DNA of 64,000 nt, from contig CACMDB010000005.1 in NCBI GenBank assembly GCA_902612325.1, positions 82,285-146,284 on the forward strand. The letters are read 5' to 3'. This document shows positions 32,743 through 41,418 of the stretch, piece by piece. Numbering within the stretch: the stretch's first letter is position 1; each line of letters starts with the position of its first letter. Below the pieces are notes generated by a model. That model made no database searches and had not been told where the DNA came from. It saw nothing but the letters and a program-made list of their open reading frames with translations. This DNA comes from an uncultured Pelagibacteraceae bacterium (GTDB lineage Bacteria > Pseudomonadota > Alphaproteobacteria > Pelagibacterales > Pelagibacteraceae). The position numbers were made by a program, and so were the translations under genes.

Positions 32743-34601
32743 TGGCTAAGCACAAAACACATTATGAGGAGTGTGATGTATTAGTTGTTGGTGGTGGAAT
32801 GGCCGGCACAGGAGCAACATTTGAGGCTAGACATTGGGGAAGAGATTTAAAGATTGTTTGTGTTGAAAAAGCAAACATTGATCGAAGTGGTGCAGTCGCA
32901 CAAGGTTTATATGCAATCAATTGTTATATGGGTATGCAATGGGATGAAAATCAACCTGAAGACCATGTGAGGTATGCCAGAAATGATTTAATGGGAATGG
33001 TTAGAGAAGATTTAGGTTATGACATGGCTCGTCATGTAGACTCAACTGTTCATATGTTTGATGAGTGGGGTCTTCCCATGATGAAAAATGAAAAAACTGG
33101 AAGATATCTAAGAGAGGGTAAATGGCAAATAATGATTCATGGCGAAAGTTATAAGCCAATTGTTGCTGAGGCAGCTAAAAAATCTGCAGATAAAATTTAC
33201 AACAGAATAATGATTACCCATTTGTTAATGGATGAGTCTCAAGAAAATAGAATTGGTGGCGCAGTTGGTTTTAATATGAGAACAGGTGATTTTCATGTGT
33301 TCAGAGCTAAAGCAGTTATAGTTTCAGCTGGTGGAGCATCACATATTTTTAAACCAAGAGCAGTTGGAGAAGGTATGGGAAGAACTTGGTATGCACCATG
33401 GAGTAATGGATCTGCTTACGCTTTACCTATTGCAGCAGGTGCAAAGATGACTCAAATGGAAAACAGAATTGTATTATGCAGATTTAAAGATGGTTATGGA
33501 CCAGTTGGAGCATATTTTTTACATTTAAAAACATACACACAAAATGCTAACGGCGAAAATTATGAGAAAAAATGGTATGAGCAAACTAAAGAATTAGTTG
33601 GAGAATATATTGATCATCATCCAACTCCTACTTGTTTGAGAAACCACGCCTTTATTCAAGAGGTTGCTGCAGGTGGTGGACCGATACATATGGTAACTAA
33701 AGAAGCTTTCCAAGATCCTCATTTAGAAACAGTGGGTTGGGAAAACTTTTTAGGTATGACAGTTGGTCAAGCTGTAGTTTGGGCATCTCAAAATATTGAT
33801 CCAAAGTATACAAATCCAGAATTAACAACTTCTGAGCCTTACGTAATGGGATCACACGCAACATGCTCTGGAGCATGGGTAAGTGGACCAGAAGATCTAT
33901 CTCCACCAGAATATTTCTGGGGTTATAACAGAATGCTTACAATTGATGGACTATTCGGTGCTGGAGATACAGTAGGAGGTAGTGCTCATAAATTTTCATC
34001 AGGTTCTTTTACTGAAGGACGATTAGCTGCAAAAGCAGCAGTTAAATATATAGAGGATAAAAAAGCAGAAGGAATTAATGTAACGGATAAACAATGCGAG
34101 GATTTTAAAAAGGCAGTTTACAAACCTTTAGAAACTTACACAGTAGCTCAAAACGAGATCACAGGTGGAACTGTTTCACCAAGCTATATTTCTCCAATAC
34201 AAGGATTACAAAGACTTCAAAAAATTATGGATGAGTATGTCGGGGGAATTACCTCAAATTACATGACGAACGGCAATATGCTTAAAAGGGCTCTCGAACT
34301 TCTAGAATGGTTACAGGAAGATTTGGAAAATGTAGGAGCTGAGGATTATCATCAATTAATGAGAGCATGGGAGCTTAAACACAGAGCTTTAACTTCACAA
34401 TGTGTAACTGAGCACACATTATTTAGAGAAGAAACTCGTTGGCCAGGTTATTATTACAGGGGCGATCACATGAAACTTGATGATGAAAATTGGCATTGTT
34501 TAACAGTTTCTAGAAGAGACCCTAAAACAGGAAAATTTACTCTAGAAAAAGTGCCGGTTTATCATATCGTTGACGAAAAAGAGAAGAAGAAGGCTTCGTA
34601 A
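32742..34601 (+). CDS. aprA: Adenylylsulfate reductase alpha subunit
   Basis: The 619-aa flavoprotein has the FAD-binding start CDVLVVGGGMAGTGATFEARHW, DRSGAVAQGLYAINCYMG, and the AprA-specific ENRIVLCRFKDGYGPVGAYF and RNHAFIQEVAAGGGPIHM. GSHATCSGAW and GLFGAGDTVGGSAHKFSSGS follow in the C-terminal half. The enzyme interconverts sulfite plus AMP and APS. With AprM and no sign of dissimilatory sulfite reductase in the window, it most likely oxidises sulfite to APS here. The sulfonate-cleaving enzymes SuyAB and Xsc, 2-5 kb downstream, are the natural sulfite source. Confidence 0.96.
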   Translation: MAKHKTHYEECDVLVVGGGMAGTGATFEARHWGRDLKIVCVEKANIDRSGAVAQGLYAINCYMGMQWDENQPEDHVRYARNDLMGMVREDLGYDMARHVDSTVHMFDEWGLPMMKNEKTGRYLREGKWQIMIHGESYKPIVAEAAKKSADKIYNRIMITHLLMDESQENRIGGAVGFNMRTGDFHVFRAKAVIVSAGGASHIFKPRAVGEGMGRTWYAPWSNGSAYALPIAAGAKMTQMENRIVLCRFKDGYGPVGAYFLHLKTYTQNANGENYEKKWYEQTKELVGEYIDHHPTPTCLRNHAFIQEVAAGGGPIHMVTKEAFQDPHLETVGWENFLGMTVGQAVVWASQNIDPKYTNPELTTSEPYVMGSHATCSGAWVSGPEDLSPPEYFWGYNRMLTIDGLFGAGDTVGGSAHKFSSGSFTEGRLAAKAAVKYIEDKKAEGINVTDKQCEDFKKAVYKPLETYTVAQNEITGGTVSPSYISPIQGLQRLQKIMDEYVGGITSNYMTNGNMLKRALELLEWLQEDLENVGAEDYHQLMRAWELKHRALTSQCVTEHTLFREETRWPGYYYRGDHMKLDDENWHCLTVSRRDPKTGKFTLEKVPVYHIVDEKEKKKAS

Positions 34602-34622
34602 CACCATATTCCAAACTTCTTT

Positions 34623-34973
34623 ATGGACCTTTTGAAAAAATCTGATGAGGAGATATTTGCGATAGCCAAGCCTTTTTGGGAAAATCTTGTAAGAGCCTCA
34701 AATATGAAAGATTATGGTGGCTTTACTAGAGATTTTTCTACCCAAATGCTGTTTGGCGCCAACGAAGTAGAGCTTGGAAAGCAATGGGCTAACAACAAGA
34801 TTATCACCAATTTAAATGAGACCTATGAACCATTCGGAACATTAAGAAGAGGTGATCATATTACTGTATTAATTAAGCAGACTAATAAGGAGTTGCCTGG
34901 AGAATTTTTAGGAAGGTTGGTCCTCGGTGTTGAGGATGGAGAAGTAAAAATTTTTGGAGCCACAATTTATTAA
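34623..34973 (+). CDS. Small protein of unknown function after aprA
   Basis: The 116-aa soluble protein has no family I can name. MDLLKKSDEEIFAIAKPFWENLVRAS is an amphipathic helical start and the second half (GEFLGRLVLGVEDGEVKIFGATIY) is beta-rich, so a small alpha+beta fold of the cystatin/NTF2 kind is possible. It begins 21 nt after aprA on the same strand, which makes it the fourth gene of the apr unit. No cofactor motif or cysteine is present. Confidence 0.7.
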   Translation: MDLLKKSDEEIFAIAKPFWENLVRASNMKDYGGFTRDFSTQMLFGANEVELGKQWANNKIITNLNETYEPFGTLRRGDHITVLIKQTNKELPGEFLGRLVLGVEDGEVKIFGATIY

Positions 34974-35016
34974 TTAAAGTTTGACAATTTTTCTGCTGGT
35001 GCTATTGAGGATGTAG

Positions 35017-35151
35017 ATGCACCTTTCAAATATAAAAATCCTACAAAAAATCTTAAATTATAAAACAGCATTAATTAAAACAGGAATTTTTTCAGCAATA
35101 TTAGCTTGCTGGGGTGTAATATTATTTGGAACTTTTTTAACTTTTAAATAA
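35017..35151 (+). CDS. Small single-helix membrane protein
   Basis: ATG at 35017 opens 44 codons ending TAA at 35151. A basic N-terminal half is followed by one helix, TGIFSAILACWGVILFGTFLTF, and the chain ends almost at once. The gene sits in the 207-bp gap between the apr unit and the TauE/SafE gene, co-directional with both. Low sequence complexity keeps confidence modest. Confidence 0.5.
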   Translation: MHLSNIKILQKILNYKTALIKTGIFSAILACWGVILFGTFLTFK

Positions 35152-35180
35152 ATTTTTTTTAAAAAAGTTAATTATTTTAA

Positions 35181-36266
35181 ATGGAAGTATTTTTACCAAT
35201 AGCACAAGTACATGTTACTGCTATTGAAATCATTTTATTAAGTGCTTTAGTTGGAGTTTTATCAGGACTATTTGGAGTAGGGGGTGGTTTTTTAATGACA
35301 CCTTTTCTAATTTTTCTAGGTGTTCCACCAGCTTATGCTGTTGCTAATGAAGCAAATAACATTTTAGCTACTTCTGTTTCTGGATCTACTACTCATTATC
35401 TTAAAAATACGTTGGATTACAAAATGGGTTTTATGATTGTCATTGGTGGTGCAATAGGAACCATTATTGGAATTTATACATTCACTTATTTTAAAGACAT
35501 TGGCAAAATAGATACAGTTATCTCACTTGCTTACATGTATATCTTGGCAATCATTGGAACTTTAATGCTAGTTGAAAGTCTTGGTGAGATCGATAAAGCA
35601 AGAAAAAATACTATTGTAAAACGAAAATTACATGTTCATTATTGGATACATGGTCTTCCTTTTAGGATGAGATTTCCAAAATCAAAATTATATGAAAGTG
35701 CGTTCACGCCAATTATCATTGGTTTATTTGTAGGTTTTATAGCAGCTATTATGGGTATTGGTGGAGCTTTCATACTAGTACCTGCAATGATTTATATAAT
35801 TGGTATGCCAACAAAATTAGTTCCAGGAACTTCTTTGTTTGTAACTATCTTTGTTAGTGTGATTGTTACTTTTTTACATGCATTCAATTATGGATCCATA
35901 GATTTAATTTTAGTTTTAATGTTAGTTATCGGTTCGATCATTGGGGTACAAACAGGTCAAAAAATTGGACAATCAATTGAAAGTTCTGGGCTTAAAGCGT
36001 TATTAGCAGTTTTATTATTAATTGTTGGAATTGCAATTGCGTATGATACTTTTTTTGTTGATCATACTATGAACGGTATCACTAAGGTTGCAGAAAAAGA
36101 TTTAACACCATTATCAGTTTTAGTTCAAAAATTTTCAAAAGATATGCCAATTGTATATAGTTTATTTTCTATATTTTTTGCTATAGCGTTAGGTGTTGCT
36201 GCAGCATTTATTCGAAGATTTTTATCTGATTTAAAAAAAAAGCACTTTAGCAAACCAGCTAAGTAA
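35181..36266 (+). CDS. TauE/SafE (TSUP) family anion exporter
   Basis: The 361-aa protein has about nine helices and the duplicated TSUP motif: GVLSGLFGVGGGFLMTPFLIF in the first half and GFIAAIMGIGGAFILVPAMIYIIGMPTKLVPGTSLF in the second. Members export sulfite, sulfoacetate or other organosulfur anions. It lies between the apr operon and the sulfo-lyase genes, and all three deal with sulfite, so sulfite or sulfate export is the likely role. A cytoplasmic, basic loop of about 35 residues separates the halves. Its end is 5 bp from the convergent suyB. Confidence 0.88.
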   Translation: MEVFLPIAQVHVTAIEIILLSALVGVLSGLFGVGGGFLMTPFLIFLGVPPAYAVANEANNILATSVSGSTTHYLKNTLDYKMGFMIVIGGAIGTIIGIYTFTYFKDIGKIDTVISLAYMYILAIIGTLMLVESLGEIDKARKNTIVKRKLHVHYWIHGLPFRMRFPKSKLYESAFTPIIIGLFVGFIAAIMGIGGAFILVPAMIYIIGMPTKLVPGTSLFVTIFVSVIVTFLHAFNYGSIDLILVLMLVIGSIIGVQTGQKIGQSIESSGLKALLAVLLLIVGIAIAYDTFFVDHTMNGITKVAEKDLTPLSVLVQKFSKDMPIVYSLFSIFFAIALGVAAAFIRRFLSDLKKKHFSKPAK

Positions 36267-36271
36267 AAATT

Positions 36272-37438
36272 TTAAGCACTTCTGTATAATTTGGTCATTA
36301 CAAATTCTCTATGACCTAATGCTTCAGCACAAGTGAGTCTACCATTTGCAACTTTTAAAGTTGTTTTAATTAATTCATCTCCAGCTTCAGATAAATTCAT
36401 TTCTCTCGAGAGAATTTTTGAAACATCACAATCTATATGTTCTCCCATAGATTTAACTGTTAATGGATTTGCAGTTAATTTTATAACTGGTTCAATTGGG
36501 TTTCCTACAATATTACCCTGACCCGTCGGGAATAAATGAATATTAAATCCCGCAGCTGCTTGTAGTGTTACACACTCCGCTGCAGCAGATGACGTATCCA
36601 TAAAGTATAAACCTTTTCCTTTTTTTGGCTCTTCAGCCGGTTCTAAAACATCCACAAATTTACAATTTCCTATTTTTTGAAAATTTCCAAAAGCTTTTTC
36701 CTCAATAGTTGTTAAACCACCCGCTATATTACCAGCGGTTGGCTGACTTTCAGAAAGGTCATCAGTTGCTTCTTTTAAAATAAAATCATTATAGGCACTC
36801 CAAGTCTTCATGAACTTATCTGAAGCTTCTTTTGTGGCACCCCTTGTGGCACAAACCTTTTCTGCTCCTGTAAGTTCTGATGTTTCTCCAAAACATAAAT
36901 GAACTCCAAGTGGTTCAAGTTTATCCATTAAATTTCCAACAGTTGGATTAGAGGCTAAACCAGAAGTGGTATCAGACTCTCCACATTTTACTGAAATCCA
37001 TAAATCACTTATCGGGCACTCCTCTCTTTGTTTTTCAGAAGCCCACATAACAAATTCTTGGGCTTTTTTGGAAGCTTTCATTACAGTTCCAATATCCCCA
37101 GTACGTTCAATATGGAAACCCTCAACTGGTTTTCCAGTTTTTGCAATTCCATCGACAATTCTCTTAGTCCATTTAGGCTCAATACCAATCACAATAACTG
37201 CTGCAACATTTGGGTTGCTACCAGTTCCAATCATTGTTCTAAAATGTAATTCTAAATCCGCTCCAAATTGTAATCTTCCGTAAGAATGAGGAAGAGCTAT
37301 TGTTCCTTTAATGTTATTTGCAACTGCTTCAGCACATGCGTTTGAAATATCATCAACAGGTAAAATGATTACATGATTTCTTGTTCCTGCTCTGCCGTTT
37401 TCTCTTTTATAACCTAAAAAACTTTTTGGAACTTCCAT
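36272..37438 (-). CDS. suyB: Sulfolactate sulfo-lyase large subunit (SuyB; UxaA family)
   Basis: The 388-aa protein belongs to the UxaA/SuyB family. It has [42 protein letters not shown] and [10 protein letters not shown], then [22 protein letters not shown] and [20 protein letters not shown]. SuyAB cleaves (R)-3-sulfolactate into pyruvate and sulfite, using a metal. Altronate or other sugar-acid dehydratases share the fold; SuyB is favoured by the separate small subunit and by the apr, TauE/SafE and xsc neighbours. It follows suyA by 4 nt. Confidence 0.85.
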   Translation of the reverse strand: MEVPKSFLGYKRENGRAGTRNHVIILPVDDISNACAEAVANNIKGTIALPHSYGRLQFGADLELHFRTMIGTGSNPNVAAVIVIGIEPKWTKRIVDGIAKTGKPVEGFHIERTGDIGTVMKASKKAQEFVMWASEKQREECPISDLWISVKCGESDTTSGLASNPTVGNLMDKLEPLGVHLCFGETSELTGAEKVCATRGATKEASDKFMKTWSAYNDFILKEATDDLSESQPTAGNIAGGLTTIEEKAFGNFQKIGNCKFVDVLEPAEEPKKGKGLYFMDTSSAAAECVTLQAAAGFNIHLFPTGQGNIVGNPIEPVIKLTANPLTVKSMGEHIDCDVSKILSREMNLSEAGDELIKTTLKVANGRLTCAEALGHREFVMTKLYRSA

Positions 37439-37442
37439 CTAT

Positions 37443-37727
37443 TTACCACTTTTTAGTTTTGACGTTATGAACGTGCACATGTTGACCTTTTTTAATTGCT
37501 TTGACTACTTTACCTATATCGTGACCATATTTTAAAATTGTATCTCCCTCTTTTAAATCAATCATTGCAATTTTATGGCCTAGAGGGATTTCATCTGCAG
37601 ATTGAATGTTAATTGAGCTGTCATTCTCCATTATCCAGCATTTACAATCTTGTTTTGGAGTTATTTTTTCTATTACAACTACACCAACATTGTCTTTTTT
37701 GTCGTGAATTATAATATCTGTTGACAT
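37443..37727 (-). CDS. suyA: Sulfolactate sulfo-lyase small subunit (SuyA; SAF domain)
   Basis: The 94-aa protein is a single SAF domain, DNVGVVVIEKITPKQDCKCW then IPLGHKIAMIDLKEGDTILKYGHDIGKVVKAIKKGQHVHVHNVKT. The last part is the UxaA/SuyA signature, with histidines near the end. It pairs with SuyB as the small subunit, whereas E. coli altronate dehydratase has both parts in one chain. It is the first gene of the suyA-suyB unit and diverges from xsc across 115 bp. Confidence 0.87.
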   Translation of the reverse strand: MSTDIIIHDKKDNVGVVVIEKITPKQDCKCWIMENDSSINIQSADEIPLGHKIAMIDLKEGDTILKYGHDIGKVVKAIKKGQHVHVHNVKTKKW

Positions 37728-37813
37728 TTATATAGTGTCGATTTGTTTGTTTGAATTTTCTAAAATCTTATATATTAATCGCAAAAATTAACAATTAATT
37801 TTTAAAAAAATTG

Positions 37814-37834
37814 TTCTAAAGTAATTTAGAAAGG
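37814..37834 (+). promoter_or_regulatory. Palindrome at the xsc ribosome-binding site
   Basis: TTCTAAA (37814-37820) and TTTAGAA (37825-37831) form a perfect inverted repeat with a GTAA spacer; the right arm runs straight into the xsc ribosome site AAAGG (37830-37834), 8 nt before the ATG. It could be an operator or an RNA hairpin affecting translation. Seven-bp arms are not rare by chance in DNA this rich in A and T. Confidence 0.35.
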
Positions 37835-37842
37835 TTCTACAA

Positions 37843-39627
37843 ATGACTAAAATGACAACAGAAGAAGCTTTTGTAAAAGTTTTACAAATGCATGGTATTG
37901 AACACTCTTTTGGAATTATTGGTTCAGCGTTCATGCCTATTTCTGATATTTTCCCAGATGCCGGAATTACCTTTTGGGACGTGGCACACGAAACAAATGG
38001 TGGTTTGATTGCAGATGGTTACACAAGAGCTACAGGAAAAATGTCAATGGTTATTGCACAAAATGGTCCAGGTATAACAGGATTAGTAACACCAATCAAA
38101 ACTGCTTATTGGAACCACACACCTTTATTATTAGTAACCCCACAAGCAGCAAATAAAACTATGGGGCAAGGTGGTTTTCAAGAAGTAGAACAAATGAATT
38201 TATTTAAAGACATGGTTTGTTATCAAGAAGAGGTAAGAGATCCTTCAAGAATGGCCGAAGTATTAAATAGAGTAATAGAAAAAGCAATAAGAGGTTCAGC
38301 ACCAGCACAAATAAACGTTCCAAGAGATTATTGGTGCCAAGTGATTGATATAGACCTTCCTCCAATCGTCAGATTAGAAAGACAAGGTGGAGGTGCTGAT
38401 GCGATCGCTAAGGCAGCAGATTTATTATCTAAAGCAAAATTTCCAGTTATTTTATCTGGAGCAGGTGTTGTTATTGGAGGTGCTATTGAGGAAACTAAAA
38501 AACTTGCTGAAAAACTTGATGCACCTGTTTGCTCTGGTTATCAGCACAATGATAGTTTTCCAGGAAGTCATCCATTAGCAGTTGGGCCATTAGGATACAA
38601 TGGATCAAAAGCTGCAATGGAATTAATTTCTAAAGCTGATGTCGTTTTAGCTTTAGGAACAAGATTAAATCCTTTTTCAACTCTACCAGGTTATGGAATT
38701 GATTATTGGCCAAAAAAAGCAAGTATAATTCAAGTTGATATGAATCCAGATAGAATTGGATTAACTAAAAAAGTTACAGTTGGAATTAGTGGTGATGCAA
38801 AATTAGTTGCAACGCAGATCTTAGAAAAATTGTCTTCAAATGCAGGCGATACGGATAGACAAAAGAGAAAAGATTTAATTCACCAAACGAAATCAGCATG
38901 GTTACAAAAATTATCAAGTTTAGATCATGAAGATGATGATGAAGGAACAGTTTGGAATAAAGAAGCTAGAGAAAGAGATGCAGACAGAATGTCACCAAGA
39001 CAAGCTTGGCGAGCTATTCAAGCTGGTATGCCTGAGGATGTAATTATATCAAGCGATATTGGAAATAATTGCGCGATTGGAAATGCTTATCCAACATTTG
39101 AAAAGCCAAGAAAATATTTAGCGCCAGGTTTATTTGGTCCTTGTGGTTATGGTTTCCCATCAATTTTAGGTGCTAAAATCGGTTGTCCGGATACACCTGT
39201 AATAGGTTTTGCAGGAGATGGAGCTTTTGGAATAAGTATGAATGAAATGAGTTCATGTGCAAGAGAGGAGTGGCCTGCAATTACAATGGTAATTTTTAGG
39301 AACTACCAGTGGGGTGCTGAAAAAAGAAATACGACTCTTTGGTTTGATAATAATTTTGTTGGAACAGAACTTGATCCAGAATTAAGTTTTGCAAAAGTAG
39401 CAGAGGCTTGTGGTTTAAAAGGAGTAACTGTTAAGACTATGGAAGAGACTACAGCTGCCATTAAACAATCTTGCGCAGATCAAAAGAAAGGTATTACAAC
39501 ATTTATTGAAGTGATATTAAATCAAGAATTAGGTGAACCTTTTAGAAGAGATGCTATGAAAAAACCAGTAAGAGTAGCTGGTATTAAAAAAGAAGATATG
39601 AAGAAACAGCCTTCGTTAAATTCTTAA
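37843..39627 (+). CDS. xsc: Sulfoacetaldehyde acetyltransferase
   Basis: The 594-aa ThDP enzyme has the activating Glu in DVAHETNGG (E50) and the metal motif FAGDGAFGISMNE (near residue 458). Xsc-like phrases include QAANKTMGQGGFQEVEQMNLFKDMVCYQEEVRDPSRMAE, VPRDYWCQVIDIDLP and FRNYQWGAEKRNTTLWF. It turns sulfoacetaldehyde plus phosphate into acetyl phosphate and sulfite, the key C-S cleavage in taurine, isethionate and sulfoacetate use. Length matches known Xsc (about 590 aa). It diverges from suyA. No phosphotransacetylase gene follows, unlike in many xsc clusters. Confidence 0.95.
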   Translation: MTKMTTEEAFVKVLQMHGIEHSFGIIGSAFMPISDIFPDAGITFWDVAHETNGGLIADGYTRATGKMSMVIAQNGPGITGLVTPIKTAYWNHTPLLLVTPQAANKTMGQGGFQEVEQMNLFKDMVCYQEEVRDPSRMAEVLNRVIEKAIRGSAPAQINVPRDYWCQVIDIDLPPIVRLERQGGGADAIAKAADLLSKAKFPVILSGAGVVIGGAIEETKKLAEKLDAPVCSGYQHNDSFPGSHPLAVGPLGYNGSKAAMELISKADVVLALGTRLNPFSTLPGYGIDYWPKKASIIQVDMNPDRIGLTKKVTVGISGDAKLVATQILEKLSSNAGDTDRQKRKDLIHQTKSAWLQKLSSLDHEDDDEGTVWNKEARERDADRMSPRQAWRAIQAGMPEDVIISSDIGNNCAIGNAYPTFEKPRKYLAPGLFGPCGYGFPSILGAKIGCPDTPVIGFAGDGAFGISMNEMSSCAREEWPAITMVIFRNYQWGAEKRNTTLWFDNNFVGTELDPELSFAKVAEACGLKGVTVKTMEETTAAIKQSCADQKKGITTFIEVILNQELGEPFRRDAMKKPVRVAGIKKEDMKKQPSLNS

Positions 39628-39675
39628 AATCTCTAAAAAATTAGGCTATAACTAATATTTAAATTAGTAAAATTT

Positions 39676-40317
39676 ATGACTTTTTTAAATTACAAAGTTG
39701 AAATTATAGATAATTTTTTATCTGACAGAGATTTTGAAGAGTTGAACAATTTAAAACTTGAAAAAAAACTAAATACCAAGATTTCAGTTTTTAATAATAT
39801 AATTAACAAAAATAATGAAATAGAGAATTCTTGTTTAAACAAAAATCTAATATTTAATTTACATAAAAATTATCACGAAAAAATGATAAATATTCTAAAC
39901 AAATTAAATCCAAAAAAGGTAGATCTATACGATTATTCTGATTTAAGTATTATTATTACAGATAAGAATGCCAAATTTCCCGTTCACGATGATACACCAA
40001 ATAAGTTATTGAGTGGCGTCATTTACTTAAAACCTGAAAAAAACTGTGGAACAATTTTTTTTAAGAAAAAAAATGGAAAAAAAAATGAAGTTATAGATTG
40101 GAAACAAAATAGAGGTGTTTTTTTTTCTAGAATTGAGAGAAAAACTTGGCACACTTTTCAAGGTGATGGTGTGTCAGATAGAGTAGCTTTAGTTTATAAT
40201 TTAAATACTACAAAAATTAGTGATGTTTTTAAAGTTGAAGAAAAAAATTATTTTTTTGGTAATTTGAGATATAAAATTAATCCTTACTTAAACAGGTATT
40301 TAAACTTTACTATTTAG
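39676..40317 (+). CDS. 2-oxoglutarate/Fe(II)-dependent oxygenase-like protein
   Basis: The 213-aa protein has the jelly-roll iron site: H104 and D106 in FPVHDDTPNKLLSGVIYL, distal H159 in KTWHTFQGDG, and the 2-oxoglutarate Arg at about 169 in SDRVALVYNL. It should hydroxylate an unknown substrate, perhaps a sugar, lipid or protein. It is the first gene of the AT-rich sulfation-type island and is followed 28 nt later by the sulfotransferase gene. Lysine and asparagine content is higher than in the xsc gene next to it. Confidence 0.75.
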   Translation: MTFLNYKVEIIDNFLSDRDFEELNNLKLEKKLNTKISVFNNIINKNNEIENSCLNKNLIFNLHKNYHEKMINILNKLNPKKVDLYDYSDLSIIITDKNAKFPVHDDTPNKLLSGVIYLKPEKNCGTIFFKKKNGKKNEVIDWKQNRGVFFSRIERKTWHTFQGDGVSDRVALVYNLNTTKISDVFKVEEKNYFFGNLRYKINPYLNRYLNFTI

Positions 40318-40345
40318 TTAAACATAAAAAGATTTATCAACATTA

Positions 40346-41398
40346 ATGAAAACTTTTTTAATTTTTACTACTGGTAGAACAGGTAGTGATTATTTGAATT
40401 CTTGTTTAGATAACGTTAAAAACGTTATGACTTTTAGTGGATACTTTGTTTATTATGAATTTTTTCGTGATAAAAATGAATATATTCCAACAAAAAAATT
40501 ATTAGATGATTTTTTTAAAAAATATAAAGAACTATTTTCTTTTAACAAGATTGAAAATATCGATACAAAAATAAATATTAAAAAACTAAGATATAATTTT
40601 TTTAGACGATACAAAAAAAAACAAATTAATAGGAAAGATTTTATACAGAATATTTATTTAGCCTATCATGTTACTCTTGGAAGAAAATTGACAGATAAAA
40701 CAGTTTTAGTTCATCACACACATAATCAAAAACATACTGAGGAATTCCTGAAAGATTTTCCAAATAGTAAAATTTTTGTAACAATAAGAGATCCGAGAGA
40801 TAACCTTAGGTCTGGGATTTATAATTGGTTCAAGTACGATCCAAAAAATTTAGTTCATATGAGTCATGTGTTCTTTTACATACGAAGAATACGAGAAGAT
40901 CTAAATTATATTTTAAAAAAGAAAAATAAAAAATTATTTATTAAATTAGAGGAAGCAAATTTAGAAAAAACAAAAAAAAAGATATTTAAATTTTTAAATC
41001 TTAAATTTGATAAAAATATTTATACTTCAACTTTAGCATCAAAAACTTGGAAAAGTGATAAAGTATCAAGAGGAAATTTGATTTCTAATAGATATAACAA
41101 ATCAGGTAAAATTAATAAATCAATTGATATGGAAAAATGGAGAAAAGATTTTACGCCTTATGAAATAAAAGTGTTTTCTTTGATATATCATAAATACAGG
41201 AAATTTGGATATAAAATAAAAAGTATATATTTTAAAGAAAAAATTAGGATGCTTTTTTTAAGTTCATTACCTTTTTCTTTTGAAAAAATTACATTTCAAC
41301 AAAAAAATTTTTCTTTAAAGAGAAAATTAAAAAATTATTTTTTTTATATCAAAAGAGTTTTTTATCTAATCAGTGTGATAATAAGATTTGAGAATTAG
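40346..41398 (+). CDS. Sulfotransferase-family protein
   Basis: The 350-aa protein starts FLIFTTGRTGSDYLNSCL (residues 4-21), the 5'-phosphosulfate loop of PAPS-dependent sulfotransferases. KIFVTIRDPRDNLRSGIYNW has R148 and a following Ser, placed as in the 3'-phosphate-binding site. The C-terminal 100 residues are very basic. It would move sulfate from PAPS to a carbohydrate or lipid hydroxyl. A nearby APS kinase, ATP sulfurylase and the CysQ gene at 24 kb would make PAPS and clear PAP. No signal peptide is evident. Confidence 0.78.
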   Translation: MKTFLIFTTGRTGSDYLNSCLDNVKNVMTFSGYFVYYEFFRDKNEYIPTKKLLDDFFKKYKELFSFNKIENIDTKINIKKLRYNFFRRYKKKQINRKDFIQNIYLAYHVTLGRKLTDKTVLVHHTHNQKHTEEFLKDFPNSKIFVTIRDPRDNLRSGIYNWFKYDPKNLVHMSHVFFYIRRIREDLNYILKKKNKKLFIKLEEANLEKTKKKIFKFLNLKFDKNIYTSTLASKTWKSDKVSRGNLISNRYNKSGKINKSIDMEKWRKDFTPYEIKVFSLIYHKYRKFGYKIKSIYFKEKIRMLFLSSLPFSFEKITFQQKNFSLKRKLKNYFFYIKRVFYLISVIIRFEN

Positions 41399-41418
41399 AA
41401 ATCCATTTGAGATATCAA

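Noticed and set aside
31444..34601. Sulfate-reducing (reductive) Apr system
   Set aside because: No dsr or qmo genes are visible and AprM with sulfonate-cleaving enzymes points to sulfite oxidation.
36966..37283. 105-codon frame opposite suyB
   Set aside because: Shadow of a conserved gene, no start context, no known motif.
36272..37727. Altronate dehydratase split into two genes
   Set aside because: The fold is shared, but the separate small subunit and the apr, TauE/SafE and xsc neighbours favour sulfolactate sulfo-lyase; kept as an alternative only.
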